Below are positions 7,842 through 15,696 of a DNA stretch of 36,024 nucleotides, in pieces. Under the pieces are notes generated by a model. It searched no databases. It was not told where the DNA came from and worked only from the letters and a program-made list of their open reading frames with translations. Position 1 is the first letter of the stretch; every line of letters begins with the position of its first letter. The translations under genes and the position numbers were made by a program. The stretch is taken from contig CAJXOS010000057.1 of assembly GCA_913057725.1 (NCBI GenBank), positions 1-36,024 on the forward strand. The letters are read 5' to 3'. Source of the DNA: an uncultured Lewinella sp. (GTDB lineage Bacteria > Bacteroidota > Bacteroidia > Chitinophagales > Saprospiraceae).

Positions 7842-9014
7842 TTATCCTTCGATCATGCCTGCTCGTTGCCGACGTACTGCCAAGCGATTTAGCACGAGCA
7901 TCAACACAAATAGGAGTAGGACAAAGCTCATTCCCCAACGAAGATCTAGCCAATCGCTGATAAATCCAATGGCGGGCGGACCAACTAAGAATCCAGCATA
8001 ACCAATGGTAGTCACCATGCTGATACCAACACCAGGGGATAAATCTGGGATACTTCCAGCGGTGCTATAGGCAATTGGAACAATAGTTGCCAAACCGATT
8101 CCTACCAGGAAGAAGCCAAGTATACCGGTCCAGATTACCGGCCAAATTAGGGCCAAGCTCATTCCAATCACGGAGATAATTGCTCCAGCTTGTAATAGTC
8201 TGGCATCACCCATCTTCACTCTAGCACCATCACCGAGGAAACGGCCAATCATCATTGCGGTAGAAAAGGCCACTAATCCCAATGGCGACCAGTAGCGACC
8301 GCCGTTGCTGATCTTTTCCAGATAATTCGTCGTCCAGTCGGCCATTGCGCCTTCGCCTAGCATACAACAAAAGGCAATCAATCCGAGGATCAATAATTCT
8401 GGGCGGAGAAGAATGTTGGTGCTTTGTTTTGCTTCATCCTCACTTGGGCTTCGCTGATCGGGAATAAGCAGTGTTCTGACGTAGAAGATCCCTAAAATAC
8501 TTATTGCACTTACCGTTATCAGGTGGGGCAGTAAGTCAATTTCAAAGCGATTGAATACAGCTCCACTCCCGGCTCCCAGCATCATACCCGCACTAAAGAT
8601 GGCATGGAACGAAGACATAACTGGTTTATGCAAGGCTTGCTCCACCAGGACCGCCTGGGCATTCATGGCTACATCAAGAGATCCGGTCGAGGCTCCAATC
8701 AGGAACAGCACAAAAGCCAGGGTATAACTATTTGGGGTGGCAGGAATTAGAGGGATTAACAGGATGAACAGGAGTAGTGTGACCAAAGTAATGCGATGAC
8801 TACCAGCCTCAACGATAATTTTACCCGTCAGTGGCATGGCAATAAGGGCACCAATACTACTGGCCAATAATACCAGGCCAAGTTCGCCGTGGTCTAAACC
8901 ATAGGCCTCTTGTAGACGCGGCAGACGAGCAACCCAGTTGGCGTACAAAAAGCCGTTGATGGCAAAAATTATGGATACTGCGATCCTGCTTTGGCGAGCA
9001 CTTGGAGAATTCAT
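7842..9014 (-). CDS. MFS transporter, YbjJ-like
   Basis: A 390-residue major facilitator with about 12 hydrophobic helices in the inner membrane. The opening FAINGFLYANWVARLPRLQ and the helix GASTGSLDVAMNAQAVLVEQA, followed by SSFHAIFSAGMMLGAGSGA, resemble E. coli YbjJ and related fucose-permease-type carriers. The substrate cannot be read from sequence. The ATG at 9014 (MNSPSARQ) is chosen; the frame is open to a TTG at 9044, but those ten extra residues precede the first helix and are unlikely. It is a single-gene unit, convergent with the YeeZ-like gene. Confidence 0.85.
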   Translation of the reverse strand: MNSPSARQSRIAVSIIFAINGFLYANWVARLPRLQEAYGLDHGELGLVLLASSIGALIAMPLTGKIIVEAGSHRITLVTLLLFILLIPLIPATPNSYTLAFVLFLIGASTGSLDVAMNAQAVLVEQALHKPVMSSFHAIFSAGMMLGAGSGAVFNRFEIDLLPHLITVSAISILGIFYVRTLLIPDQRSPSEDEAKQSTNILLRPELLILGLIAFCCMLGEGAMADWTTNYLEKISNGGRYWSPLGLVAFSTAMMIGRFLGDGARVKMGDARLLQAGAIISVIGMSLALIWPVIWTGILGFFLVGIGLATIVPIAYSTAGSIPDLSPGVGISMVTTIGYAGFLVGPPAIGFISDWLDLRWGMSFVLLLFVLMLVLNRLAVRRQRAGMIEG

Positions 9015-9105
9015 GCTGAAAATTTTTTCAAAATTACAGCGCAACTGAGCTCGCTGCCAAGCAGTAAATTAATGAATAGTGGTGGTAATTTGATGTGTGG
9101 AAATG

Positions 9106-9144
9106 GAAATGCCGCACTAAACCTATAGTTCAGCGCGGCATTTC
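9106..9144 (-). terminator. Stem-loop behind the DUF2911 gene
   Basis: GAAATGCCGC (9106-9115) pairs perfectly with GCGGCATTTC (9135-9144) over ten bases. On the minus strand the stem is followed by a T-rich CATTTCC stretch. It sits 67 bases past the stop at 9211, which fits an intrinsic terminator. Confidence 0.6.
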
Positions 9145-9210
9145 GCAACTTATGATTGGAATAGTAAGGCGGTGCCTCATTTATTCCATCTCATCACATG
9201 CAGGTGCATT

Positions 9211-10050
9211 TTACTGCTCCCACTCTGCAATAGACTTCTCGTTCATGCGAACGTAGTCTTCGTTGCCAGCTTCTTTTGCCAAAGCCAAAGAACGCTTAGC
9301 AGCAGCAATAGCTTCTTGCTTACGACCAAGGTCAGCTAGGATCAATGATTCGCGGCGAACCATCCAGTAACGAGCGTCGTCGCCACCAGTAGCCTTTTGG
9401 ATGTATACTAGAGCAGTTTCTACGTCAGAGCCACTCTCGTGCATGTAGCTAGCTGCGCGGTAGTAGTCGTTCATAGAAGGACCAGACATGGTGCGCTTGA
9501 TGTCAGCCATTACTTGCTCGTGTACAGACACCTCTACCGGGACGCTTACCATAGTGTTCTCCCACATGAAGTCGATGCTAGCACCAGTACTGCTTAGGTT
9601 GTTGACACCAATAGTGAATGACTCAACATCCATACCGATCTTCTTGCTTGCAGCGCTAAAAGTAGCAGTTGGCTCCTTTTCGCGATAGCTGCCCCAGCTA
9701 CCACCTTCGTAGTTGTATAGCATGAATGTCCACTCACTTGCCATTGGCTTGGTCAATACAGCATAGCTACCAGCAGCTACTTCTACACCGCCAATTTTAG
9801 CATCCTGGCCAATAGTGATCTTTGTAGCAGAATTAGCTCCAGTACGCCACATTTGGCCGAATGGTACAAGACCATCCTCTGCGAAGATGGTACGACCCTT
9901 CATGCTTGGGCGAGAGTACTCAACAGTGATCTCTGTTAGGCCTACCGCCTGGTTAACAGTTGCACTTGGGCTAGGAGCAGGTGTGTTGATCTGAGCATAC
10001 ATGCTGAAGGTCAGCAACAAGGCTAGTACGTTAAACAACAGCTTTTTCAT
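9211..10050 (-). CDS. DUF2911 domain secreted protein with TPR-like tail
   Basis: A 279-residue exported protein. The ATG at 10050 gives MKKLLFNVLALLLTFSMYAQ, a clear signal peptide. The frame stays open 42 codons upstream to 10176, but that part is not signal-like and overlaps the promoter region of the opposite gene. Residues about 25-180 match DUF2911: VTVEYSRPSMKGR-like start, GLVPFGQMWRTGANSAT, then AGSYAVLTKP and WTFMLYN. The last 80 residues form helical pairs resembling tetratricopeptide repeats (YRAASYMHESG, ALVYIQKA, EAIAAAKRSLALAKEAG). DUF2911 proteins are common in Bacteroidota and have no known biochemical role. It is a single gene with its own stem-loop terminator. Confidence 0.85.
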   Translation of the reverse strand: MKKLLFNVLALLLTFSMYAQINTPAPSPSATVNQAVGLTEITVEYSRPSMKGRTIFAEDGLVPFGQMWRTGANSATKITIGQDAKIGGVEVAAGSYAVLTKPMASEWTFMLYNYEGGSWGSYREKEPTATFSAASKKIGMDVESFTIGVNNLSSTGASIDFMWENTMVSVPVEVSVHEQVMADIKRTMSGPSMNDYYRAASYMHESGSDVETALVYIQKATGGDDARYWMVRRESLILADLGRKQEAIAAAKRSLALAKEAGNEDYVRMNEKSIAEWEQ

Positions 10051-10078
10051 TCGAATTCGATTTAAATTGGAATTTGGA

Positions 10079-10086
10079 TAACTTTG
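10079..10086 (+). promoter_or_regulatory. Candidate -7 element for the mgsA operon
   Basis: TAACTTTG fits TAnnTTTG exactly and lies about 110 bases before the methylglyoxal synthase ATG at 10194. Directly after it, CACCGC (10088-10093) and GCGGTG (10099-10104) can form a six-base hairpin at the 5' end of the leader. The -33 box is not clear. Confidence 0.35.
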
Positions 10087-10193
10087 CCACCGCCGAAAGC
10101 GGTGACGGCATTTTGCGCGAAAATAAGCAAAACAGCCAGTTTCCTTGTTGGTACACCAATCTAATCGGTAAAGCACCCAAAAAACGCAGTAGA

Positions 10194-10554
10194 ATGACCA
10201 TTGCTATTATCGCTCACGACGGAAAGAAGGCCGATATGGTCGCTTTCATTAAGGATCATATCGAAGTCTTGCAACAGCGAAATATTGCTCTAATTGCTAC
10301 CGGAACAACGGGCTCACACCTGGAAAGAGCGGGCCTCACGGTAGAATGCATGCAAAGCGGCCCGTACGGCGGCGACGCTCAAATTGCCAGTCGCTTGGTG
10401 GAGAAGCATGTGGATATGGTGGTGTTCTTCCGCGATCCACTCGGAAAACATCCGCACGAGGTAGACGTTAATATGTTGATGCGGTTGTGATGTGCATAAT
10501 ATTCCTTTGGCTACCAATGCCGCAGCCGCCACCTTATTTATGAAAACTCTATAG
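10194..10554 (+). pseudogene. mgsA: Methylglyoxal synthase, C-terminus frameshifted
   Basis: MgsA converts dihydroxyacetone phosphate to methylglyoxal and phosphate in the cytoplasm. Frame one gives 98 residues from ATG 10194 to TGA 10488 and holds the known active-site elements: AHDGKK (8-12), ATGTTG (35-40), SGPYGGD with the catalytic Asp61, Asp81, and His88/Asp91 in HPHEVD. The conserved C-terminal segment DVHNIPLATNAAAATLFMKTL resumes in another frame from GAT at 10489 to TAG at 10552. Family members read RLCDV here (B. subtilis has IRLCDVYSIPLATN), so two bases of a TGTG run appear to be missing near 10485-10490. This is either a real disabling mutation or a sequence error. The gene opens a run with the DUF6702 and yidD genes. 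Confidence 0.82.
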
Positions 10555-10559
10555 CGTAG

Positions 10560-11063
10560 ATGAAGATATTTCTGCTACTCCCTTTACTATTCCTTTCAGA
10601 TATTGGTACTGTTCATGATTTTCATGTTAGCCGGACACGTATAGAGTACGGTGCAGAACAATCTGAATGGCAGATCACCTTACATCTGTTCATCGATGAT
10701 TTAGAGCTTGCTTTGGAAGAAAAGGGGAGCCCTAAGCTGTATCTAGGAACAAAGCGGGAGTCTGCTGAAGCCAATCAGTATATCCAATCCTATTTGGAGC
10801 AATATGTCAAGCTCTTTGCCGACGATGAAGCACTGGAGTGGCAATGGTTAGGCAAAGAGGTCAGTGAAGATCTTACCGCCTTCTGGATTTACCTCTATGT
10901 ACCAGAGGCGAATGCTAAAGCACCACTTCGTGTGCGCAATAAGATATTCTTTGATTTGTACGACGATCAGCAAAACATGATCCAAGTAGCGGATGGGAGT
11001 GGACGAACCAAGAGTTACCTCTTCCATCAAGACTATTGGGATCAGCTCGTAACCTTTGAATAG
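10560..11063 (+). CDS. DUF6702 family secreted protein
   Basis: A 167-residue exported protein with a signal peptide ([17 protein letters not shown]) followed by [12 protein letters not shown], the typical opening of DUF6702 in Bacteroidota. The remainder is beta-rich, with [28 protein letters not shown] and a terminal HQDYWDQL. The family has no established function. The ATG begins five bases after the mgsA remnant stop (10554), and yidD starts seven bases after its own stop, so these genes are probably one transcript. If the mgsA frameshift is real, ribosomes terminate 70 bases upstream, which may reduce coupling. Confidence 0.78.
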   Translation: MKIFLLLPLLFLSDIGTVHDFHVSRTRIEYGAEQSEWQITLHLFIDDLELALEEKGSPKLYLGTKRESAEANQYIQSYLEQYVKLFADDEALEWQWLGKEVSEDLTAFWIYLYVPEANAKAPLRVRNKIFFDLYDDQQNMIQVADGSGRTKSYLFHQDYWDQLVTFE

Positions 11064-11070
11064 ATCACCT

Positions 11071-11325
11071 ATGCTGCGCTGGCTCTTTATCCTTCCTATC
11101 CGTTTTTATCAGTATGCTATTTCTCCGCTGATTGGGCCGCGCTGTCGATTCCAACCTACCTGCTCGCACTATGCTGTAGAAGCTATCCAAGAGTGGGGTG
11201 TTTTTAAAGGCACTTGGCTAGCCATTCGGCGAATTACTAAATGTCATCCCTGGGGTCCCTGGGGGTATGATCCTGTTCCAAAGAAGAAACCGGCAAAAGA
11301 AGAGGTGTTAAAAAACGAGGATTAG
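11071..11325 (+). CDS. yidD: Membrane protein insertion efficiency factor YidD
   Basis: An 84-residue YidD-family protein: [29 protein letters not shown], then [15 protein letters not shown] and GYDPVP. These are the hallmark segments with three conserved cysteines. YidD is peripheral at the inner membrane and aids YidC-dependent insertion of membrane proteins. The ATG at 11071 is used; a TTG at 11056 would overlap the preceding stop. The usual partners (rpmH, rnpA, yidC) are not in this window, so the gene is separated from its classical cluster. Confidence 0.93.
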   Translation: MLRWLFILPIRFYQYAISPLIGPRCRFQPTCSHYAVEAIQEWGVFKGTWLAIRRITKCHPWGPWGYDPVPKKKPAKEEVLKNED

Positions 11326-11363
11326 GCACTTACATTTCTGTGACAAAACGTTAAATTATCGTG

Positions 11364-11398
11364 AAAGCCCTGGATAAAGGCCTTAATTGCAGGGCTTT
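11364..11398 (+). terminator. Stem-loop behind yidD
   Basis: AAAGCCCTG (11364-11372) pairs with CAGGGCTTT (11390-11398); the 17-base loop contains a small AAGGCCTT palindrome. A T-containing stretch (GGCTTTATCTTT) follows. It probably ends the mgsA-DUF6702-yidD transcript. Confidence 0.6.
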
Positions 11399-11521
11399 GG
11401 CTTTATCTTTCAGAAGTTTTACAATCGCTTTCTCTTTAGCAAACCCAACCCTTTTGGTTTTGCCTATTGTCTATCTATTGTAAAATGTTCGTAACTGTCC
11501 TAAACCTCAAACTCTCAGGAA

Positions 11522-12694
11522 ATGAAGAAGTATCTCTACTTGCCGCTCCTCGCTGTCTTAGCTATAGCGCTCTCTGGTTGTGTTGCGGATGATGTGGAAG
11601 TTCGGGAGGAATATTACTATCCCGAAGAATTAGCGCTCATCCAACAGACGCTTGATCTACCAGAAAAACCATTGGACTATGATGTCCAATTACCAACACA
11701 CCTTTCTCGAAGTGGCCTCTTTGCGCGGAACATCAACCGTGACATGGCGACATTGGGCCGGGTGTTGTTCTATGATCAGGAACTTTCCTCTACTGGTGAA
11801 GTATCCTGTGCTAGTTGTCACAAGCAAGAATTAGCGTTCTCTGACGAGAAGGCCTCCAGTAACGGTATCAATGGCCAACAAACGGATCGTAATAGTTTGG
11901 CGCTTGGTTCCGTAGCTAGTTTTGCTGCCTATTATGGTGTTGACCTGTTTGGTACGTTTGGTGTTCCGTTCATGTGGGATAACCGCTTCGGTACCGCTCG
12001 CGAGCAAGCGAAAGCTGCTTTTACCAGCGAAAAGGAAATGGGAATGACCATTGAAAGCTTGATCCAAACGATCGAAGACCGTGAATTCTACGCACCATTG
12101 TTCCGCCGTGCTTATGGAAGTACTGCTGTTACAGAAGAACGCATCATGTCGGCGGTAGCGGAGTTTGTAGATGGCTTAGGGACTTTCGACTCTAAGTTTG
12201 ACCAAGCTGCTGAAGCTTCAACAGACGGAATAAACATGAACGTTCCTTTTGCTGATTTCACAGCACTGGAAAACCGCGGTAAGGAGATCTATTTGGAAAG
12301 TTGTGCTGGTTGCCATAGCTCTGTGTTTGGCCGTCCAGTAATGAATGAAGCAAACAACGGTCTCTCCATGAATTATGAAGATGAAGGTATTGGTGGCTTC
12401 ACGCAGAATGCTACTGATATGTACATGTTCAAGATTCCAACACTGCGTAACATCGCCTTGTCAGCTCCTTACATGCACGATGGCCGCTTTGAATCTCTGG
12501 AAGAGGTTGTCGACTTCTACAGTGACGGTGTTGCTGATCACCCGAAGCTACATGAATTATTGCGTGACGGTAGTGGACAACCACTTCGCTTGAATCTATC
12601 TTCGGAAGATAAGATGGCATTGGTGGACTTCTTGGAGACTTTGACGGACGTTCAATATCTGCAGGAAATGCGCTACAGCGATCCTTTTAAATAG
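11522..12694 (+). CDS. Di-haem cytochrome c peroxidase, lipoprotein
   Basis: A 390-residue periplasmic di-haem protein of the CcpA/MauG family, which reduces hydrogen peroxide with electrons from cytochrome c. A lipoprotein signal ends at Cys20 (ALSGC). The two haem sites are CASCH at residues 96-100 (high-potential/peroxidatic domain order as in CcpA) and CAGCH at 261-265. DKELAFSD-like KQELAFSD follows the first haem. FKIPTLRNIALSAPYMHDGRFESLEEVVDFY near residue 305-335 is the conserved C-terminal segment that carries a distal ligand. Length suits the family once the lipoprotein tether is allowed for. It is monocistronic, with a 196-base leader region and a stem-loop behind it. Confidence 0.92.
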   Translation: MKKYLYLPLLAVLAIALSGCVADDVEVREEYYYPEELALIQQTLDLPEKPLDYDVQLPTHLSRSGLFARNINRDMATLGRVLFYDQELSSTGEVSCASCHKQELAFSDEKASSNGINGQQTDRNSLALGSVASFAAYYGVDLFGTFGVPFMWDNRFGTAREQAKAAFTSEKEMGMTIESLIQTIEDREFYAPLFRRAYGSTAVTEERIMSAVAEFVDGLGTFDSKFDQAAEASTDGINMNVPFADFTALENRGKEIYLESCAGCHSSVFGRPVMNEANNGLSMNYEDEGIGGFTQNATDMYMFKIPTLRNIALSAPYMHDGRFESLEEVVDFYSDGVADHPKLHELLRDGSGQPLRLNLSSEDKMALVDFLETLTDVQYLQEMRYSDPFK

Positions 12695-12721
12695 GATATA
12701 AATATAGACCCAAATGGTCCG

Positions 12722-12754
12722 AATGGCCTGTCGATAAACTGTCGGCAGGCCATT
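12722..12754 (+). terminator. Stem-loop behind the cytochrome c peroxidase gene
   Basis: AATGGCCTG (12722-12730) pairs with CAGGCCATT (12746-12754) around a 15-base loop, then TGTGTTTTGG follows. It lies 28 bases after the peroxidase stop. Confidence 0.65.
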
Positions 12755-12787
12755 TGTGTTTTGGTGGTCAAAACGGGCAAAAAAGCG

Positions 12788-12795
12788 TACTTTCG
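12788..12795 (+). promoter_or_regulatory. Candidate -7 element for hemB
   Basis: TACTTTCG is one base off TAnnTTTG and lies 22 bases before the hemB ATG, so the leader would be very short. A TTG stands 24 bases upstream of it (12761-12763), within reach of a -33 box. Confidence 0.35.
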
Positions 12796-12817
12796 CGTGC
12801 CAAATGTATAGATAGCT

Positions 12818-13813
12818 ATGATGATTCGTCCTCGCCGGAATCGGCGTTCTGCAGCTGTTCGTGGGCTGGTGCGTGAGACACATTTGACCCCAGGACATCT
12901 TATCCAACCATTATTCTTATTGCCAGATCCTCAAGGAGAGAGTGAGGTCTCGTCTTTGCCAGGCACTTTTCGCCGAGGCATTGATCGACTATTGCCCGAG
13001 ATAGAGGCTTGCATGGAGCTCGGCTTACGGAGCTTTGTTATGTTTCCTGCCGTTCCAGATGAGAATAAGGATAAGGAAGCTACCTACAGCTATGCTGATG
13101 ATAACTTCTATTTGCTAGCAGCGAAAGCTATCAAACAGCGCTTCCCGGAAGCCTGCCTGATTAGCGATGTAGCTATGGATCCGTATAGTATTGATGGCCA
13201 TGATGGTCTGGTAGGGCAGGGGCGGATACTCAATGATGAGTCACTTCCTATCTTGGCGAAGATGTCGGTAGCACAAGCCGCCGCTGGTTTTGATATCCTG
13301 GGCCCTAGTGACATGATGGACGGACGGGTTGGCTTTATGCGCCAGGCACTAGACAGCGAAGGCTTCTATGAGACTGGAATCATGTCTTACACCGCGAAGT
13401 ACGCTAGTGCCTACTACGGACCATTCCGTGCTGCCTTGGATAGTGCTCCTCGAGAAGATGAAGATATTCCCAAGGACAAGAAGACTTATCAAATGGATCC
13501 GGCCAATGCCAGAGAAGCGCTGCGAGAGGCCTTCTTGGATACAGAGGAAGGAGCCGATTTCTTGATGGTTAAGCCTGCGCTCCACTACCTGGATATCATC
13601 GCTATGTTAAAGGCTGAAACAGAATTGCCAATTGCCGCGTATCATGTTAGTGGTGAGTGTGCCATGTTATTGGCCGCTTGTCAGAACGGTTGGCTGGATT
13701 ATGAACAAGCCATGCCCGAAGTTCTTTTAAGTATACACCGTGCTGGCGCGGATGCGATTTTGACGTACTTCGCCAAAGACTATGCGCTTCGATACCGAAA
13801 CGGTCGGCTTTAA
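12818..13813 (+). CDS. hemB: Delta-aminolevulinic acid dehydratase (porphobilinogen synthase)
   Basis: HemB condenses two 5-aminolevulinate molecules to porphobilinogen in tetrapyrrole synthesis. The 331-residue protein has both Schiff-base lysines: Lys194 in SYTAKYAS and Lys252 in FLMVKPALHYLD. The metal segment at residues 117-130 reads DVAMDPYSIDGHDG. It is Asp-rich rather than Cys-rich, so the enzyme should be of the magnesium-dependent class. AAYHVSGE near 273-280 is also conserved. Two adjacent ATG codons (12818, 12821) are equally possible starts. It is probably transcribed alone. Haem made by this pathway would serve the c-type haem proteins encoded nearby, but no genetic link is evident. 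Confidence 0.96.
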   Translation: MMIRPRRNRRSAAVRGLVRETHLTPGHLIQPLFLLPDPQGESEVSSLPGTFRRGIDRLLPEIEACMELGLRSFVMFPAVPDENKDKEATYSYADDNFYLLAAKAIKQRFPEACLISDVAMDPYSIDGHDGLVGQGRILNDESLPILAKMSVAQAAAGFDILGPSDMMDGRVGFMRQALDSEGFYETGIMSYTAKYASAYYGPFRAALDSAPREDEDIPKDKKTYQMDPANAREALREAFLDTEEGADFLMVKPALHYLDIIAMLKAETELPIAAYHVSGECAMLLAACQNGWLDYEQAMPEVLLSIHRAGADAILTYFAKDYALRYRNGRL

Positions 13814-13939
13814 GATCAAAAAATAAACTAAATTTTGCTGCACTAAGCAGCGAAGCAGCATACCTTGCGTTTGCTTTATAGTACGATGCGCTACTCTTTG
13901 GTTGTCAACTTGTATTGTGGATTGCCAAAAAGATTAAAT

Positions 13940-14740
13940 ATGTTCCACCCTTGCCGTTTGGCTGCTCTTGCATTAGTTGTTGTGAGCTTTTCTGCCTGCA
14001 AAGTAGAGTCGCTTGACGATCCTATTATTGTGCCTGTGGTAGATCAGGAGTTCGCTTTTGACTTGTGGCAAAATCTAGCTAGTACTAGTATGTCGCCGCT
14101 TGAAGTGCGCATGTATACACTCGAAGACTACGAGTGCCTAAACACAAGCATTCTCACTAACTATCTAAGGGTAGGGCGTAACCTAGAATTGACGCTTTTC
14201 GATATCCTCGACCCCGAGGTATGTGATGCAGGTCTGGGGCCAGCTACTGGAGTAGAAGTTCTTGATAATATTGAAGAAGACCTATACCGACTGAAGATCG
14301 AGCTACAGGATGTAGTGCAGAATGACGGTTGGCTTACGGTGACTGCTGATTCCTATACTGTGGAAATGGAACAAGAGAACGGGATCAGCTGGCAACACTA
14401 TGAAATGCGTCGAATTCCAGAAGAAGCATTTTGGGGATACATCACCTATCCTGATGCGGCCAGTCAATTGCAAGCGGAAACTTTCCTGAGCGATCTTCAA
14501 CAACTTGGTACGGTAGCCGATCTTCAGGATGGCTACTATGGGCACTACTCTTTGTCGGATAACGGTACTAAGGTAGATGTCAATACGACTAGTCTCCCAG
14601 GACAAGCAATAACCTTCTTGTTCGAATACACCGGTGAGAACGCTGAGATTGATCAGCGCGTAGAAGCATTCCTTATGGATGCTGACCCAGAATTACAATT
14701 ACACTTTTGGAATGGAAAAGGCGACGAGTGGCGTCGTTAA
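13940..14740 (+). CDS. Hypothetical lipoprotein
   Basis: I do not recognise a domain. From ATG 13940 the protein has 266 residues and a clear lipoprotein signal, MFHPCRLAALALVVVSFSAC, with the acylated Cys at residue 20. The frame stays open to a TTG at 13865, but the ATG places the signal correctly. The mature part is acidic and beta-rich, with a few cysteines (YECLN, VCDAG). It may sit on the periplasmic face or the cell surface. It lies between hemB and the NUDIX regulator with no obvious operon partner. Confidence 0.75.
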   Translation: MFHPCRLAALALVVVSFSACKVESLDDPIIVPVVDQEFAFDLWQNLASTSMSPLEVRMYTLEDYECLNTSILTNYLRVGRNLELTLFDILDPEVCDAGLGPATGVEVLDNIEEDLYRLKIELQDVVQNDGWLTVTADSYTVEMEQENGISWQHYEMRRIPEEAFWGYITYPDAASQLQAETFLSDLQQLGTVADLQDGYYGHYSLSDNGTKVDVNTTSLPGQAITFLFEYTGENAEIDQRVEAFLMDADPELQLHFWNGKGDEWRR

Positions 14741-14763
14741 ACGCGCTTTAGTGGATCAGGCAG

Positions 14764-15498
14764 TTAACTCACTGCCTGACGTTCTTTGCGCTTACTTTCC
14801 TTGACTTCAAAACTGAATCCTTCCTCCAGGAATTCCTGATACTTGTCATAATCAAACTGGTAGAGTTTGGCCGGACGGTGTGCTACACCTGCCTGCATCT
14901 CATCCAAATCGATAAGTAGATTCATAGATAGAATCTTCTTGCGGAAGTTTCTCTTATCCAGATCTGTTTCCAAGATTGCTTCGTATAGGTGCTGAAGCTC
15001 AGTCAGTGTAAACTTAGGAGGTAAAAGCTCAAAGCCAATAGGTCTTACACGAACCTGATGCTTCAGGGTCTCAAAACAAACGTCTACCATCTCTTCGTGG
15101 TCAAACGCAAGGTTTAGATTAGAAACATCAGATACACTAAACCAGCGTACCTCTTTAGCGACGTCATTATCTGGTTGTGGATTGAAATTGTCAATCTTAA
15201 CCAAGGAATAGTAGGCTACAGTAATGACCCGACCGAAAGGATGTCGATCGACGGCGCCGAAGCTCTTAACTTGTTCTAGATATACGTTATCAAGGCCCGC
15301 CAGTTGTTTAAGCACGCGACGTGCGGCGGTATTAAGATCCTCATCAGGTAAGACAAAATACCCTGGTAGAGCCCAGTGGTCGATGTAGGGGTCTTCCTGA
15401 CGTTTGATTAGTAGAATCTTTAAATCGCTTTCATCAAAACCAAAGATCACATTGTCTACGGTGAAAGCAGACTTAAAGTAGCTGTCAAAATTCTTCAC
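14764..15498 (-). CDS. NUDIX-domain transcriptional regulator (NrtR/AraR-like)
   Basis: A 244-residue protein with an N-terminal NUDIX fold and a C-terminal winged helix. The NUDIX box at residues 46-69 is degenerate. After Glu53 and Arg61 the REUXEE core reads RVLKQL, so the metal-binding glutamates are missing and hydrolysis is unlikely. The C-terminal half (about 155-230) carries LLPPKFTLTELQHLYEAIL and DKRNFRKKIL, hallmark segments of NrtR/AraR-type DNA-binding domains. In this family the NUDIX domain senses a ligand such as an ADP-ribose or a sugar; which one applies here cannot be told. It is divergent from comEC, and a perfect palindrome at 15611-15629 is a likely operator, perhaps autoregulatory. 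Confidence 0.87.
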   Translation of the reverse strand: MKNFDSYFKSAFTVDNVIFGFDESDLKILLIKRQEDPYIDHWALPGYFVLPDEDLNTAARRVLKQLAGLDNVYLEQVKSFGAVDRHPFGRVITVAYYSLVKIDNFNPQPDNDVAKEVRWFSVSDVSNLNLAFDHEEMVDVCFETLKHQVRVRPIGFELLPPKFTLTELQHLYEAILETDLDKRNFRKKILSMNLLIDLDEMQAGVAHRPAKLYQFDYDKYQEFLEEGFSFEVKESKRKERQAVS

Positions 15499-15610
15499 GT
15501 TTCTTGTTTGTTCCAGACGTTGATACTCCTCAATTCAATCTCCTCAGTAGATGGTACTTATGCTAAGGTAGTAATTTCTAATTGGGAATAAATCCAGTGG
15601 CTTAGCTATT

Positions 15611-15629
15611 TAGTGTAAAATTTACACTA
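15611..15629. promoter_or_regulatory. Perfect 19-bp palindrome, candidate regulator operator
   Basis: TAGTGTAAAATTTACACTA is a perfect inverted repeat with nine-base arms and one central base. It lies in the 198-base gap between the divergent NUDIX-regulator gene and comEC, 113 bases from the regulator start and 68 bases from the comEC start. Its size and symmetry suit a dimeric winged-helix regulator, and the neighbouring NrtR/AraR-like protein is the obvious candidate binder; that pairing is inference. Confidence 0.6.
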
Positions 15630-15639
15630 GCACCCCGTA

Positions 15640-15673
15640 TTTGGTCTGATTTAGGTAAAAAAAGCTAATTTCA
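15640..15673 (+). promoter_or_regulatory. Candidate comEC promoter
   Basis: TTTG (15640-15643) and TAATTTCA (15666-15673) resemble the -33 and -7 elements with a 22-base spacer. The comEC ATG follows 23 bases later. The palindrome at 15611 lies just upstream of the -33 box. Confidence 0.3.
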
Positions 15674-15696
15674 GTGCACTGACCCAGACCAGCGCT

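Noticed and set aside
10485..10491. Programmed +1 frameshift in mgsA, as at the TGA of prfB
   Set aside because: A +1 slip would give RLDVHN, one residue short of the family spacing (RLCDV), and TTG pairs poorly after slipping to TGT. A 2-base deletion restores the family sequence exactly.
14764..15498. Annotation as an active NUDIX hydrolase
   Set aside because: The catalytic glutamates of the NUDIX box are replaced and a winged-helix domain of the NrtR/AraR type follows.
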